A DNA stretch of 64,000 nucleotides from Planctomycetota bacterium. Lineage in GTDB: Bacteria > Planctomycetota > UBA1135 > JACQFD01. Every line of letters starts with the position of its first letter. Positions within the stretch are counted from its first letter, which is position 1. The translations under genes were made by a program, and so were the position numbers. The stretch is taken from the NCBI GenBank assembly GCA_016792805.1, contig JAEUHX010000042.1:62001-126000 (forward strand), in the 5' to 3' direction. This document shows, in pieces, positions 24,554-33,012 of the stretch. The notes beneath the pieces were generated by a model. It was not told where the DNA came from, made no database searches, and was given only the letters and a program-made list of their open reading frames with translations.

Positions 24554-25819
24554 ATGGCTTTCGGAGATCCCAAGAATGCGATCGAGGCGGAGGGCCTCGG
24601 CAAGGCCTATCGCCTCCACGGCTCGCCCATCGGGCGCGTGCTCGGAGCGCTCAGCTTCGGAAGCTACCGCTCCTACCGCGAGCACAATGCGCTGCAGGAT
24701 GTGACTTTCACCGTCGGGCGCGGCGAAGCGCTCGGTGTCGTGGGGGCGAACGGCGCCGGGAAGTCGACCTTACTGAAGATCCTCTCCGGCACAACCGACC
24801 CGACGGCGGGGCGGTTCCGTGTCGCTGGACATGTGGCTTCCTTGCTGGAGCTCGGCGCTGGCTTCCATCCGGAGTTCTCCGGGCGTGAGAATATTTACCT
24901 CAACGGCGCGCTGCTCGGCTACAGCCGCAAGGAGCTCGACCGGCTCTTCCCCGTGATGCTCGAGTTCTCCGAACTCGGGGAGTTCATCGATCGGCCGCTG
25001 CGCACCTATTCGAGCGGTATGGCGATGAGGCTCGGCTTCTCCGTGGCGGTGCACCTCGATCCCGAGGTGCTCATCATCGACGAAGTCTTTGCCGTCGGCG
25101 ATATGCACTTCGCGAAGAAGTGTGCTGACAAAGTGTATGACTTCCGCCGGCGCGGCAAGACGATCCTGTTCTGCTCGCATTCGCTCTACGACGTCCGTCA
25201 ATTATGCGATCGAGCCATCTGGCTCGACCACGGGAAAGTGCGTCTTCTCGACGACGCGGTGACCGTCACCAACGAGTACGCCGCATTTTCCAAATCGCTC
25301 GACGCAAACCAGGCGCGCCCGGGCGAGTGGTACGTCGCGCCGCCCAAGCGCGAGACCATGCCGAGCATCGACGCAGTGCGCATCATGCGGATGGGCACCG
25401 ACGAGCAGATTTATGATGTTGCGCCCGGCGATGCGATCGACGTGCGCATCTGGTACCGCAACCCCGATCCCTACAATACCAAGATTCATATCGCCGTCGG
25501 ATTCCAGCGCAACGATTCGACGCTGGTGACGGCCGATACGACGGAGTTCGCACGCATCGAGGTGCCGGGTGGCGCCGGATGTGTGACCTACCGCTGTCCG
25601 CGGCTCATTCTGCTGTCGGGCTCGTTCACCGTCTTTGGCGTTTGTCTCGACGAGCCGGGGCTTCATCGCTTCGACACGGTGATGGCGCCTTCAAATCTCA
25701 ACGTTCGAAGTCGCACAAAAGACGTCGGTCTCGTGCTGCAAGATCACAGCTGGATCGTGGAGCCCGGCCACTGCATTCCAACGCCCGCGGCAGCGCCCTC
25801 CAGCGCAGGCGAACCGTGA
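24554..25819 (+). CDS. wzt: Polysaccharide ABC exporter ATPase with substrate-binding tail (Wzt-like)
   Basis: The ATPase partner of the permease upstream. In this 421-residue protein, Walker A is GANGAGKST (64-72), the Q-loop/signature region reads YSSGMAMRLGFSVAVHLDP and Walker B is VLIIDEVFAVGD, the usual Wzt form. Residues about 275-400 form the C-terminal beta-sandwich (Wzt_C: IYDVAPGDAIDVRIWYRN, HIAVGFQRNDSTLV, TYRCPRLILLSGSFTV), which in O9a-type systems recognises the capped end of the glycan. Presence of this domain implies export of a chain with a modified non-reducing end. Followed by two glycosyltransferases with four-base overlaps. Confidence 0.93.
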   Translation: MAFGDPKNAIEAEGLGKAYRLHGSPIGRVLGALSFGSYRSYREHNALQDVTFTVGRGEALGVVGANGAGKSTLLKILSGTTDPTAGRFRVAGHVASLLELGAGFHPEFSGRENIYLNGALLGYSRKELDRLFPVMLEFSELGEFIDRPLRTYSSGMAMRLGFSVAVHLDPEVLIIDEVFAVGDMHFAKKCADKVYDFRRRGKTILFCSHSLYDVRQLCDRAIWLDHGKVRLLDDAVTVTNEYAAFSKSLDANQARPGEWYVAPPKRETMPSIDAVRIMRMGTDEQIYDVAPGDAIDVRIWYRNPDPYNTKIHIAVGFQRNDSTLVTADTTEFARIEVPGGAGCVTYRCPRLILLSGSFTVFGVCLDEPGLHRFDTVMAPSNLNVRSRTKDVGLVLQDHSWIVEPGHCIPTPAAAPSSAGEP

Positions 25820-27003
25820 GTTCCGGCAAGCCGATCGTTGAACGGCGCGCGCCGCGTCTTGCGGCGCTTTTTGTGAATTACAACACGGGCGAGTACGCCC
25901 GGCGGGCCGTCACGTCGCTTTGGGCGCAGCGGGTCTACGGCCATCCGCTCGAGACCGAGGTGGTGGTGGTCGACAACTGCTCGCCGCTGCGGGAGCGCGA
26001 CCGGCCCTTCCTCGAGTGGCTTCGTGACGAGCATGGCGTGAAGGTGATTTGGAACGACCGCAATGCGGGCTACTCGGCCGGCATGAATCTGGCCTTGGCC
26101 CACACAAGCGCGTCCCATGTCCTCGTGGTGAACCCCGATGTGTTCTTCCAGGAGGGATGCGTCGAGGCGATGCTCGATGTATTGCATTCCAGCGACGACG
26201 TCGGCTGCGTTGGGCCATTCGACTTCCTGGACGAGGCGCTCGACCTCCATCTGCCGATCCACCCGCTTCCGACGCTCGAGGATGAGGTTGCCAAATATCG
26301 CGGCCGCTTCCGGCGCTCGGCCTCGCTCACCTACTCGATCTCGCGCGCAAAGGAAGCCCACCGAGTTCATCACTCCACGGCGCCTGTCGAAGTGGGGATG
26401 ATCTCCGGGGCCTGCATGCTGTTTCGCCGGTCGACGATCGAACAGATCGGATTCTTCGACGAGCGGTATCCGCTTTATTACGAAGACAGCGATTTGTGCC
26501 GACGCGTCTGGGCCGCCGGGCTTCGCGTCGTGCAGGTGCCCTCGGCGCGCATGACGCATTTCGTGTCGCGCGCCGTCTCGACTGCGACGAGCCAGGATTC
26601 GCCGATGAAGCGCTGGTACACGGCGCGGCTTCGTTACTTCCGGAAATGGTATGGCCCGCTCGGCGAAGAGCTCGTGCGCAGGATCGAGGAGGAGATTCCG
26701 AAGCGCTGGCGGTTTGCTGGAAAGCCTGCGACGCCATGTGAGGATCTGGGCACTCTGATCGACGCGCCGACCATCCACTTTTCGCGGGAAGTGCCGCTCG
26801 CGCTCGTCGAAGTGGCGCTCGACTCCGGGTTCTATCTCACCGCCACGACCTACGCGCGCGGCTCGAGCTGGACATTCCCACCGGCGGCGTGGCGCATCTT
26901 CTTCACCGGCGTAAAGGTATTTGTCCGCATCCTCGACGTGCGCGACTTCTCCGTTGTGGGAACGTGGATGTTCGCGACGCGGCCCGACGGGGGCGGGGCA
27001 TGA
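25816..27003 (+). CDS. Family 2 glycosyltransferase
   Basis: A 395-residue GT-A fold enzyme that transfers a sugar from a nucleotide donor, probably during assembly of the exported glycan. The nucleotide-binding start is ALFVNYNTGEYARRAVTSLW, then VVVVDNCSP, NAGYSAGMNLALAH and the metal-binding region HVLVVNPDV. GMISGACMLFRRSTIE and FFDERYPLYYEDSDLCRRV are the standard acceptor-site region of rhamnosyl-like GT2 enzymes. Start at GTG 25816 overlaps the Wzt stop by four bases. The last 90 residues are an extra beta-rich module of unknown role. Donor and acceptor cannot be told from sequence. Confidence 0.9.
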   Translation: MSSGKPIVERRAPRLAALFVNYNTGEYARRAVTSLWAQRVYGHPLETEVVVVDNCSPLRERDRPFLEWLRDEHGVKVIWNDRNAGYSAGMNLALAHTSASHVLVVNPDVFFQEGCVEAMLDVLHSSDDVGCVGPFDFLDEALDLHLPIHPLPTLEDEVAKYRGRFRRSASLTYSISRAKEAHRVHHSTAPVEVGMISGACMLFRRSTIEQIGFFDERYPLYYEDSDLCRRVWAAGLRVVQVPSARMTHFVSRAVSTATSQDSPMKRWYTARLRYFRKWYGPLGEELVRRIEEEIPKRWRFAGKPATPCEDLGTLIDAPTIHFSREVPLALVEVALDSGFYLTATTYARGSSWTFPPAAWRIFFTGVKVFVRILDVRDFSVVGTWMFATRPDGGGA

Positions 27004-28001
27004 GCGCGGGAGCCACAAAACCGACGGCCGTCCGACCCGATCTGTCGGTTGTGATCCTCTCGTGGAATACCAAGGATCTTCTCCTCCGGTGCCTTGAGAC
27101 GGTCGCCGCCGCCGAGCAGCCGCCGACCCGCGAGACGATCGTTGTCGACAACGCTTCCTCCGACGGGAGCGCCGACGCCGCCGACGCACGCTTTCCCGGC
27201 GTGCACTTGATTCGCAATCCGCGCAACGACGGGTACGCCCGAGGCAACAACATCGGGATCCGTGCGTCGCGCGGCCGCCATGTGCTTTTGTTGAACTCGG
27301 ACACCGAGGTGGCGCCCGGTGCTTTCCGCGCATTGGTGAACTTCCTCGACGCGAATCCGAACTACGGCGCCGTCGGTGCGCGGCTCTGGAACGTTGACGG
27401 CACGATACAGCGCGCATGCATGCGTTTTCCGACACTCGCCACAGCACTCTTTCACGACGCGGCGCCGGGGCGCTGGTGGCCCGACAACGCCGTGATCCGC
27501 CGGCATTTCTATAAGGATTTCGACCACGTGGCTTCGCGCGACGTGGAGCAGCCGCCCGGTGCGGCGCTCTGCGTGCGACGCGAAGTATTCGAGAAGGTGG
27601 GGCTGCTGGACGAGGAGCTGTTCCTTTTCTTCAACGACGTGGATTTTTGTAGGCGCGTCCTTCGCGCCGGCTGGCGCATTCGATATCTGGCCGATGCGAA
27701 TATGGTGCACCACGGCGGCGCGTCGACTTCGCGTTACCCGGCATTTGCCGCGGAGTACTTTCGCAACAAGATTGCTTACTACCGGATCCACCACGGCGCG
27801 CTCGGCGAGGCGCTGATGCGATTTGTAACGCGCTGGCGCGGCCGCGAGGAGAAGGCCAAGCTCCTCGCGTCGATGAAGCCGCCGGAGCTCGACGCGGCGC
27901 TTCGCGGGGTGAGCGACGCGCTGCGCACCGCGCTCACACGCGACCCGCGCGGCCGTGGCGTGATCGCGGAACTGGCGGACCCGACGATCCGCGTTTCCTA
28001 A
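27000..28001 (+). CDS. Family 2 glycosyltransferase (rhamnosyltransferase-like)
   Basis: A 333-residue GT-A enzyme, last gene of the exporter chain, starting at an ATG that overlaps the previous stop (ATGA). Motifs: SVVILSWNTKDLLLRCLETV, IVVDNASSDGSAD, NDGYARGNNIGIRAS and VLLLNSDTEVAPGAF (metal site). PPGAALCVRREVFEKVG and DEELFLFFNDVDFCRRVL form the acceptor region. This set matches the WbbL/rhamnosyltransferase branch of GT2, though the donor is not proved. No membrane segment. A poorly coded gap of about 880 bases follows. Confidence 0.9.
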   Translation: MSAGATKPTAVRPDLSVVILSWNTKDLLLRCLETVAAAEQPPTRETIVVDNASSDGSADAADARFPGVHLIRNPRNDGYARGNNIGIRASRGRHVLLLNSDTEVAPGAFRALVNFLDANPNYGAVGARLWNVDGTIQRACMRFPTLATALFHDAAPGRWWPDNAVIRRHFYKDFDHVASRDVEQPPGAALCVRREVFEKVGLLDEELFLFFNDVDFCRRVLRAGWRIRYLADANMVHHGGASTSRYPAFAAEYFRNKIAYYRIHHGALGEALMRFVTRWRGREEKAKLLASMKPPELDAALRGVSDALRTALTRDPRGRGVIAELADPTIRVS

Positions 28002-28162
28002 TAGCTGTTGCGATTTCTGTGGGGTGATTGGCACGCGACGTCTCGCATCTGCGAAATTCGCCGCGCCAAGACCGGCCGGCGCACCCATCGAATCGGGCAA
28101 CGGATTCTGTGGGATCCCTGACTCTGGCAGAGGTGCTCCGCGGAGCAATCGCGAGGGATTGT

Positions 28163-28259
28163 TGCCCAGCGCAAGGAGGCTCGACACAGGCGTAGCCAAG
28201 GAGTTCCGTAAAGAGCGAGGTGACGCCGCGATGGGCGATGAGACCCGCGCGCAGCTTGG
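28163..28259 (-). repeat. 97-base dispersed repeat, copy A
   Basis: Read on the minus strand, this aligns without gaps to 61226-61322 at about 82% identity (17 mismatches by my count), including the identical 20-mer GAACTCCTTGGCTACGCCTG. Mismatches fall on all codon positions, so coding constraint is not evident. Confidence 0.7.
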
Positions 28260-28839
28260 ATGACGTTGTTACGGCCCGATAGCGCGCTTGCGGATAGGTC
28301 TCGGCAATGACATAAAAGTATCCTTTCCCGCGACACACCACGCGGAGTTCGTTGGCAATGGTCCGATGTGCGGGCCGCCAGCAGCGCTCGTCAGTGATGC
28401 GGAGGCTCGCCCGCGAGAAGATCACTTTCAGCGGCCAGCTTTCCTCAGCTTCCACAATCTGCTGGACATGAGGGTTGGAACAGCGCTCAGAAGTTTCTGC
28501 TTTCAGAGTTCGCTGCCCCGGGGCAGCTCGGCCGTGCAGTCTTCCGGCGGAGAGTGATGTGGGGACTGAACTCGAACCCGCTAAGAAGGCGCCGAAATCA
28601 GGCGGCGCTCTGGGGGTTGAAACAGAACTTCCGCGGCGCCATAGTCGCTTTCAGCTCGACTTCCGAGAAAGCATCAGCCGGTGGCAGTCGTGGTTCGACA
28701 CCGCGCCGAGCTTTTCTGGCACGGGGAACGTCCGAGGATTCAAAAAAAAGGCCCCGCCTCCGAGTGATCTCGTCCAGCGCTTGGAGGGCGCTCCTTCCAC
28801 CCCTGTCGCGTCCCTCGAGGGTGGGTTGGAGCGTTCTGT

Positions 28840-28857
28840 GGTGCACGGCCGTGCACC
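28840..28857. promoter_or_regulatory. 18-base perfect palindrome upstream of hybrid kinase
   Basis: GGTGCACGGCCGTGCACC ends 27 bases before the kinase ATG and is bracketed by GGAGC (28828-28832) and GCTCC (28861-28865). Placement suits an operator or a leader hairpin. Confidence 0.45.
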
Positions 28858-28884
28858 GAAGCTCCACTCGCCATAGACATCTGT

Positions 28885-31800
28885 ATGGAAGCCTCGAATC
28901 GGCATCTTCCGTGGGCATCTATTGTGGCCTGGCTCGCCATGGCAACGGGATTCACAGTTCTCGTCGGCTGGGCGCTCCACCTGACCCCGATCCAATCGAT
29001 TGCATCCGGCTGGGCGCCGATGGCTCCGATCACGGCGCTGAGCTTTCTTCTTCTGGGAGCTTCGCTGGCGCTTGCCTCCTGGGAGCCGCGCACCCAAGAA
29101 CCCCAAAGCTTCGGCCATATCATGCGGACTTCGGGGTCGCTCATCTGTGCAGCAATCGTTGCATTCTTGGCGGCGATCCGCCTCGCCGATTACATCGCGT
29201 CGAGCATCCTTGGTGAAGAGGGCTCGATCTTGCAGGGGCTCCTCGATGCAAAGGACCCCTACGCCCGAATGGCGCCCGCCTCGGCGGCCTGTTTTCTGTT
29301 ACTTTCTGCGGGTCGATTCCTGGCGAGCAACCGGCGGCATTCGCCCACGCTCCAGGTGTTCGGAGTGAGCTCAGGTCTGCTGGCTTGGTTCGGTCTCTCC
29401 CATTACTTGTTCGGCGGCGAGCCGGTCTTCCCCGTCAAGGGCATGGCGGCGCACACATGCGTCATGCTTGCCGTGCTCTCATCAGGATTATTAGCACTCC
29501 AGCCGCGCTCCGGCCTCATCGCGCTTCTCATGTCCAAGACAGCCGCTGGCGTCTTCGCGAGGCGGCTCGTGCCCGGGCTTCTGTTGCTGCCCCTGCTCTT
29601 CGGATGGCTTGACCTCAGGGGAATGAGATTCTTGCTTTTCGGCGTCGAAGGCGGCCTCTCGCTCCTCAACCTTGCCAATATTCTCGTTTTCGGAACCCTC
29701 ATCTGGACGAGCGCGGCCACACTTGAGAAGGAGGAGATTGCGCGGCGCGCCGCCGAAGGGTCTGCCACCACGCAGCAGCGGCTCATCGAGGCGCTCACGG
29801 AGTCGGTTCCCGCCATGGTCTGGGTCAAGGACGGCTACGGCCGCTATCTGTTGGCCAACCGGCGCACACGAGAGATGCTCGGATTTGATCCGATCGGGCA
29901 TGCCGAGTTCGACAGCTCCCGTGAATCGGCTTCATCGAGAGCGCTCGACGACCGGTGCCGGGCCACAGGTGCTTCGGTCGAAGCGGAGGAGAGCTACCTG
30001 GTGGGAGACACCGTTCGCACCTATCTCTCGATCCGTACACCAATCAAGTTTGCAGACAGCGGACTCGGTGCGATTTGTTGCTTCGCAAAGGACATTACGG
30101 AGCGCAAGCAGTCGGAGCGTGCGGTGCGGGAAAGCGAGGAGCGGCTCCGGACCGTGGTTGAGAATCTCACAGAAGGGTTCGTGCTCGCCGATGAGACGGG
30201 AAATTGTATTCTCTGGAACCGGGCGGCGATTGCCATGCACGGCTTCATGGACGAGACCGAGTGGAAGCTGAATCTCAATCAATTCGGCGACCGCTTCGAG
30301 GTTCAGGACGGCCATGAACGCATCCTGCCCGTGGAACGCTGGCCGCTCGCGCGGATCCTGAAAGGGGAGGTTCTCGCCGGAGTGCTCATCAAAGTTCGCC
30401 GCAAGGACTTTCATTGGGAGCGCTACTTCAGCTGCGGGGGCACCACGTTCCGAGACGCCAGCGGTCGTCGCCTAGGATTCGTGACACTGCTCGATGTAAC
30501 CGACCGTATCCATCACGAGGACCGTTTGAACGCCCAGCTCGCGCGGCTCGATCTGCTTCGGAAGGCGACCAAGGAGATCGCGGAGAATCACGATCTGCGC
30601 GGAGTATTCCATACTGTTGCGCACCTTCTTGAGGCGCAAGCACCTCTCGATTTTTGTGCAGTGGCGAGCTACGACTCGACGGCCCGGCGCCTCACGATCG
30701 AAGCGCTCGGCAAGCGCACGGTCTCGATAGCTGAGATGTTGGAGCTCACGGAGAGAGCTCACATTCAAGTCAAGGAAAACGGCCTGGCTCGGTGTGTCCA
30801 AGGTCATCTCGTCTACGAGCCTGATCTCGCCACAATCCGCTTCCCATTCCCGCAGCTCCTGCTGCGCGGCGGTCTGCGCTCCTTTGTCGCGGCGCCGATC
30901 GCGGTCGACCGAGAAGTGCAGGGAGTTCTCCTCGCCGCGCGCCGCCTTCCGAATTCCTTCAGCAGCGTGGATTGTGAGTTTCTTCGCCAAGTCGGCGAGC
31001 ACGCAGCCTTCGCGGCACACCACGCAGAGATCTACGAGGCGTTGCAGCGAGCCTACGACGATTTGCGCGTCTCCCATCAGGCTGCGATGGAAAGTGAGAG
31101 GCTCCGGGCGCTCGGTCAAATGGCCAGCGGTATTGGCCATGATATCAATAATGCTCTCACGCCGATCCAATCGTATGTGGAGAGCGTGCTCGCCCATGAG
31201 CCCGGCCTTTCGCCCGATGGGCGCCGGCAGCTCGAGATTGCACTTCGGGCGGCGGGCGATATCGCCAGCACCGTCGAGAGGATGCGGGAGTTCTATAGGA
31301 GGCGAAGTTCAACGATCGAGATGGTGGCCGTCGATTTGAATCGCGTCGCGCGCGAGGTCATTGAGCTTACAAAAGCTCGATGGAGCGACATGGCCCAGGA
31401 GCGCGGTGTGCAGATCGAGGTCCAGCTCGATCTGGCCGCCGAGCTCCCTACGCCGCTCGGCATCGAGAGCGAGCTGCGCGAGGCGCTAATCAACCTCGTT
31501 CTGAACGCGGTCGATGCGATGCCGTCGGGCGGAAAGCTGCGGCTCAGCACGCGATGCGAGCTTGAGTCACCTCAGAGCATTCGCCGCGTGTGGATCGAAG
31601 TTTGTGACACTGGAATCGGCATGGATGAGAACACTCGGCTGCGGTGCCTTGAGCCGTTCTTCTCGACGAAGGGCGACCGCGGCAGCGGCCTTGGCCTCTC
31701 GATGGTGTATGGAATTGTGCAGAGGCACGGCGCCGACCTCGAGATCGACAGCAGTCAGGGCACGGGCACATGTGTGCGAATTGTGATTCCGATTGCCGAC

Positions 31801-32256
31801 GAGGCGACGCCGCCGGCTGCGGCTTCCTCTGCAGCGGAGCTCCCCGCGCGCGCCCTGCGAATTCTTCTCGTCGACGACGATCCGATCGTTCTTCGAACGC
31901 TCGAGGACCTGCTCGCCGCCGAAGGGCACGAGGTGGAGGCTGCACCGGGCGGAGAAGAGGGGGTGGAGCGGTTCGATACGTTGCACAAATCGGCGCTCCT
32001 GCCCGACCTCGTGCTGACGGACCTCGGCATGCCGCGAATTGACGGGCGGAAGATGGCGGCAGCCGTGAAAGGGCGTTCGCCGGAAACTCCAGTGCTGCTG
32101 CTGACCGGATGGGGGCAGCGTCTCGATGGGTCCGACGAGCCGATTCCGCACGTGGATCGCGTGCTCGGGAAGCCGGTGAAGCTCGCCGACCTGCGCATCG
32201 CGATTGCCGCTCTCACTCTCGGAACGCGCACGAAGGCGACGCCGGGAAACGCGTGA
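28885..32256 (+). CDS. Membrane-bound hybrid histidine kinase (PAS-PAS-GAF-HK-REC)
   Basis: A 1123-residue sensor kinase. Residues 1-270 hold about eight membrane segments, similar in layout to MASE-type sensor modules. Two PAS domains (about 300-420, with VPAMVWVKDGYGRYLLANRR, and 420-545, with VLADETGNCILWNRAA) and a GAF domain (about 560-715) follow. In the HisKA dimerisation helix the phospho-acceptor His is in ASGIGHDINNALTPIQSYV. The HATPase domain shows N-box LINLVLNAVDAM, DTGIGMDENT and GSGLGLSMVYGIV. The receiver domain (about 990-1105) has LLVDDD and the phospho-Asp in VLTDLGMPRIDG, with the conserved Lys in LGKPVKLADL. All catalytic residues look intact. No separate response regulator is adjacent, so its output partner is unknown. 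Confidence 0.92.
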   Translation: MEASNRHLPWASIVAWLAMATGFTVLVGWALHLTPIQSIASGWAPMAPITALSFLLLGASLALASWEPRTQEPQSFGHIMRTSGSLICAAIVAFLAAIRLADYIASSILGEEGSILQGLLDAKDPYARMAPASAACFLLLSAGRFLASNRRHSPTLQVFGVSSGLLAWFGLSHYLFGGEPVFPVKGMAAHTCVMLAVLSSGLLALQPRSGLIALLMSKTAAGVFARRLVPGLLLLPLLFGWLDLRGMRFLLFGVEGGLSLLNLANILVFGTLIWTSAATLEKEEIARRAAEGSATTQQRLIEALTESVPAMVWVKDGYGRYLLANRRTREMLGFDPIGHAEFDSSRESASSRALDDRCRATGASVEAEESYLVGDTVRTYLSIRTPIKFADSGLGAICCFAKDITERKQSERAVRESEERLRTVVENLTEGFVLADETGNCILWNRAAIAMHGFMDETEWKLNLNQFGDRFEVQDGHERILPVERWPLARILKGEVLAGVLIKVRRKDFHWERYFSCGGTTFRDASGRRLGFVTLLDVTDRIHHEDRLNAQLARLDLLRKATKEIAENHDLRGVFHTVAHLLEAQAPLDFCAVASYDSTARRLTIEALGKRTVSIAEMLELTERAHIQVKENGLARCVQGHLVYEPDLATIRFPFPQLLLRGGLRSFVAAPIAVDREVQGVLLAARRLPNSFSSVDCEFLRQVGEHAAFAAHHAEIYEALQRAYDDLRVSHQAAMESERLRALGQMASGIGHDINNALTPIQSYVESVLAHEPGLSPDGRRQLEIALRAAGDIASTVERMREFYRRRSSTIEMVAVDLNRVAREVIELTKARWSDMAQERGVQIEVQLDLAAELPTPLGIESELREALINLVLNAVDAMPSGGKLRLSTRCELESPQSIRRVWIEVCDTGIGMDENTRLRCLEPFFSTKGDRGSGLGLSMVYGIVQRHGADLEIDSSQGTGTCVRIVIPIADEATPPAAASSAAELPARALRILLVDDDPIVLRTLEDLLAAEGHEVEAAPGGEEGVERFDTLHKSALLPDLVLTDLGMPRIDGRKMAAAVKGRSPETPVLLLTGWGQRLDGSDEPIPHVDRVLGKPVKLADLRIAIAALTLGTRTKATPGNA

Positions 32257-32274
32257 CTCGCGCTCGGGCGCCGT

Positions 32275-32280
32275 TAGTGT
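32275..32280 (+). promoter_or_regulatory. TANNNT -10 hexamer at leaderless-type distance from PIG-L gene
   Basis: TAGTGT is followed by exactly six bases and the GTG start at 32287, the spacing seen in leaderless promoters. No ribosome site is present between the kinase stop and this start. Confidence 0.4.
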
Positions 32281-32286
32281 GGCGTC

Positions 32287-33012
32287 GTGTCCGACGCTCC
32301 GCGCATGGTGCCTGAATCGTTTCCGGCGCAGCTCCCCGTGCCGGTTGCGCTCGCGCGGCCACCCCGCGGAAAAGTGGCAGTGCTCGCGCCCCATCCCGAC
32401 GACGAGGTCGTGGGGCCGGGCGGGTGTGTCGCAATCCACCGCGCGCTCGGCGATCCGGTGCGCACGCTCATCGTGACCGATGGGCGGGCTGGGAATGTGA
32501 GCGGCGGCGATTGGCGCGAGCACGTCGCCGCCCGGCGCGCCGAGTCGCGTGCGGCCGCCGAGCTCCTCGGCGGGTATCCCATCACATTCTGGGATTTCCC
32601 CGATAATTGCGTCATCACAGAAGACGCCGTCTCCGAAGTAACTCATCGTGCCGTCGAGTGGCTTCGTGCCGATCCGCCCGACGTCGTCTACGCGCCAGCG
32701 CCGATGGACGCCCACAGCGACCACGCCGCCATCGCCGAGATCGCCCGCCGGGCACTCGAGCACATTGGGTTCAAAGGTGTTCATTACGGATATGAAGTGT
32801 GGGGAATGGCGCCGGTCGACACCGTGGTGGCCATCGACGACGTCGCGGAGCGCAAGCTCGCGGCGATGCGCTGCTTTCCTTCACAGCTTGCCTACACCTC
32901 CTTTGATCATTTCGTCATGGGCATGAATGCGGCGCGCGCGCTCTTTCTTCCCAAAGGAGGCCGTTACGCTGAGGGATTTGTTACCTTGCGCACAGGCGGA
33001 AGTTGTCCATGA
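32287..33012 (+). CDS. PIG-L family N-acetylglucosaminyl deacetylase
   Basis: A zinc-dependent deacetylase of the LmbE/PIG-L family, which removes N-acetyl groups from GlcNAc-containing lipids, glycans or small thiol precursors. The 241-residue protein has the metal motif APHPDDEV near residue 37 and the second histidine pair in AHSDHAAIAE. A few weakly conserved residues precede the fold, starting at GTG 32287. The stop overlaps the GHMP kinase start by four bases, so it is coupled to sugar-kinase and glycosyltransferase genes. That makes a surface-glycan substrate more likely than a thiol one (inference). Confidence 0.9.
   Translation: MSDAPRMVPESFPAQLPVPVALARPPRGKVAVLAPHPDDEVVGPGGCVAIHRALGDPVRTLIVTDGRAGNVSGGDWREHVAARRAESRAAAELLGGYPITFWDFPDNCVITEDAVSEVTHRAVEWLRADPPDVVYAPAPMDAHSDHAAIAEIARRALEHIGFKGVHYGYEVWGMAPVDTVVAIDDVAERKLAAMRCFPSQLAYTSFDHFVMGMNAARALFLPKGGRYAEGFVTLRTGGSCP

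Larger units (their letters stand above)
28002..28884. other. 883-base gap without a supported gene
   Basis: Open frames here lack codon bias, ribosome sites and recognisable motifs. The stretch contains one copy of a 97-base dispersed repeat (complement of 28163-28259), a run of eight A at about 28743-28750 and an 18-base palindrome just before the histidine kinase (28840-28857). It looks like decayed or regulatory DNA rather than a gene. Confidence 0.55.

Noticed and set aside
28555-28600. GGTTCGAGTTC-like T-arm on the minus strand suggesting a tRNA
   Set aside because: The flanking bases do not form a T-stem and no acceptor, D or anticodon arms can be drawn.
28735-28770. T8 run on the minus strand after a GC-rich stretch, as a terminator
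   Set aside because: The GC-rich bases before the run have no complementary partner, so no hairpin forms.
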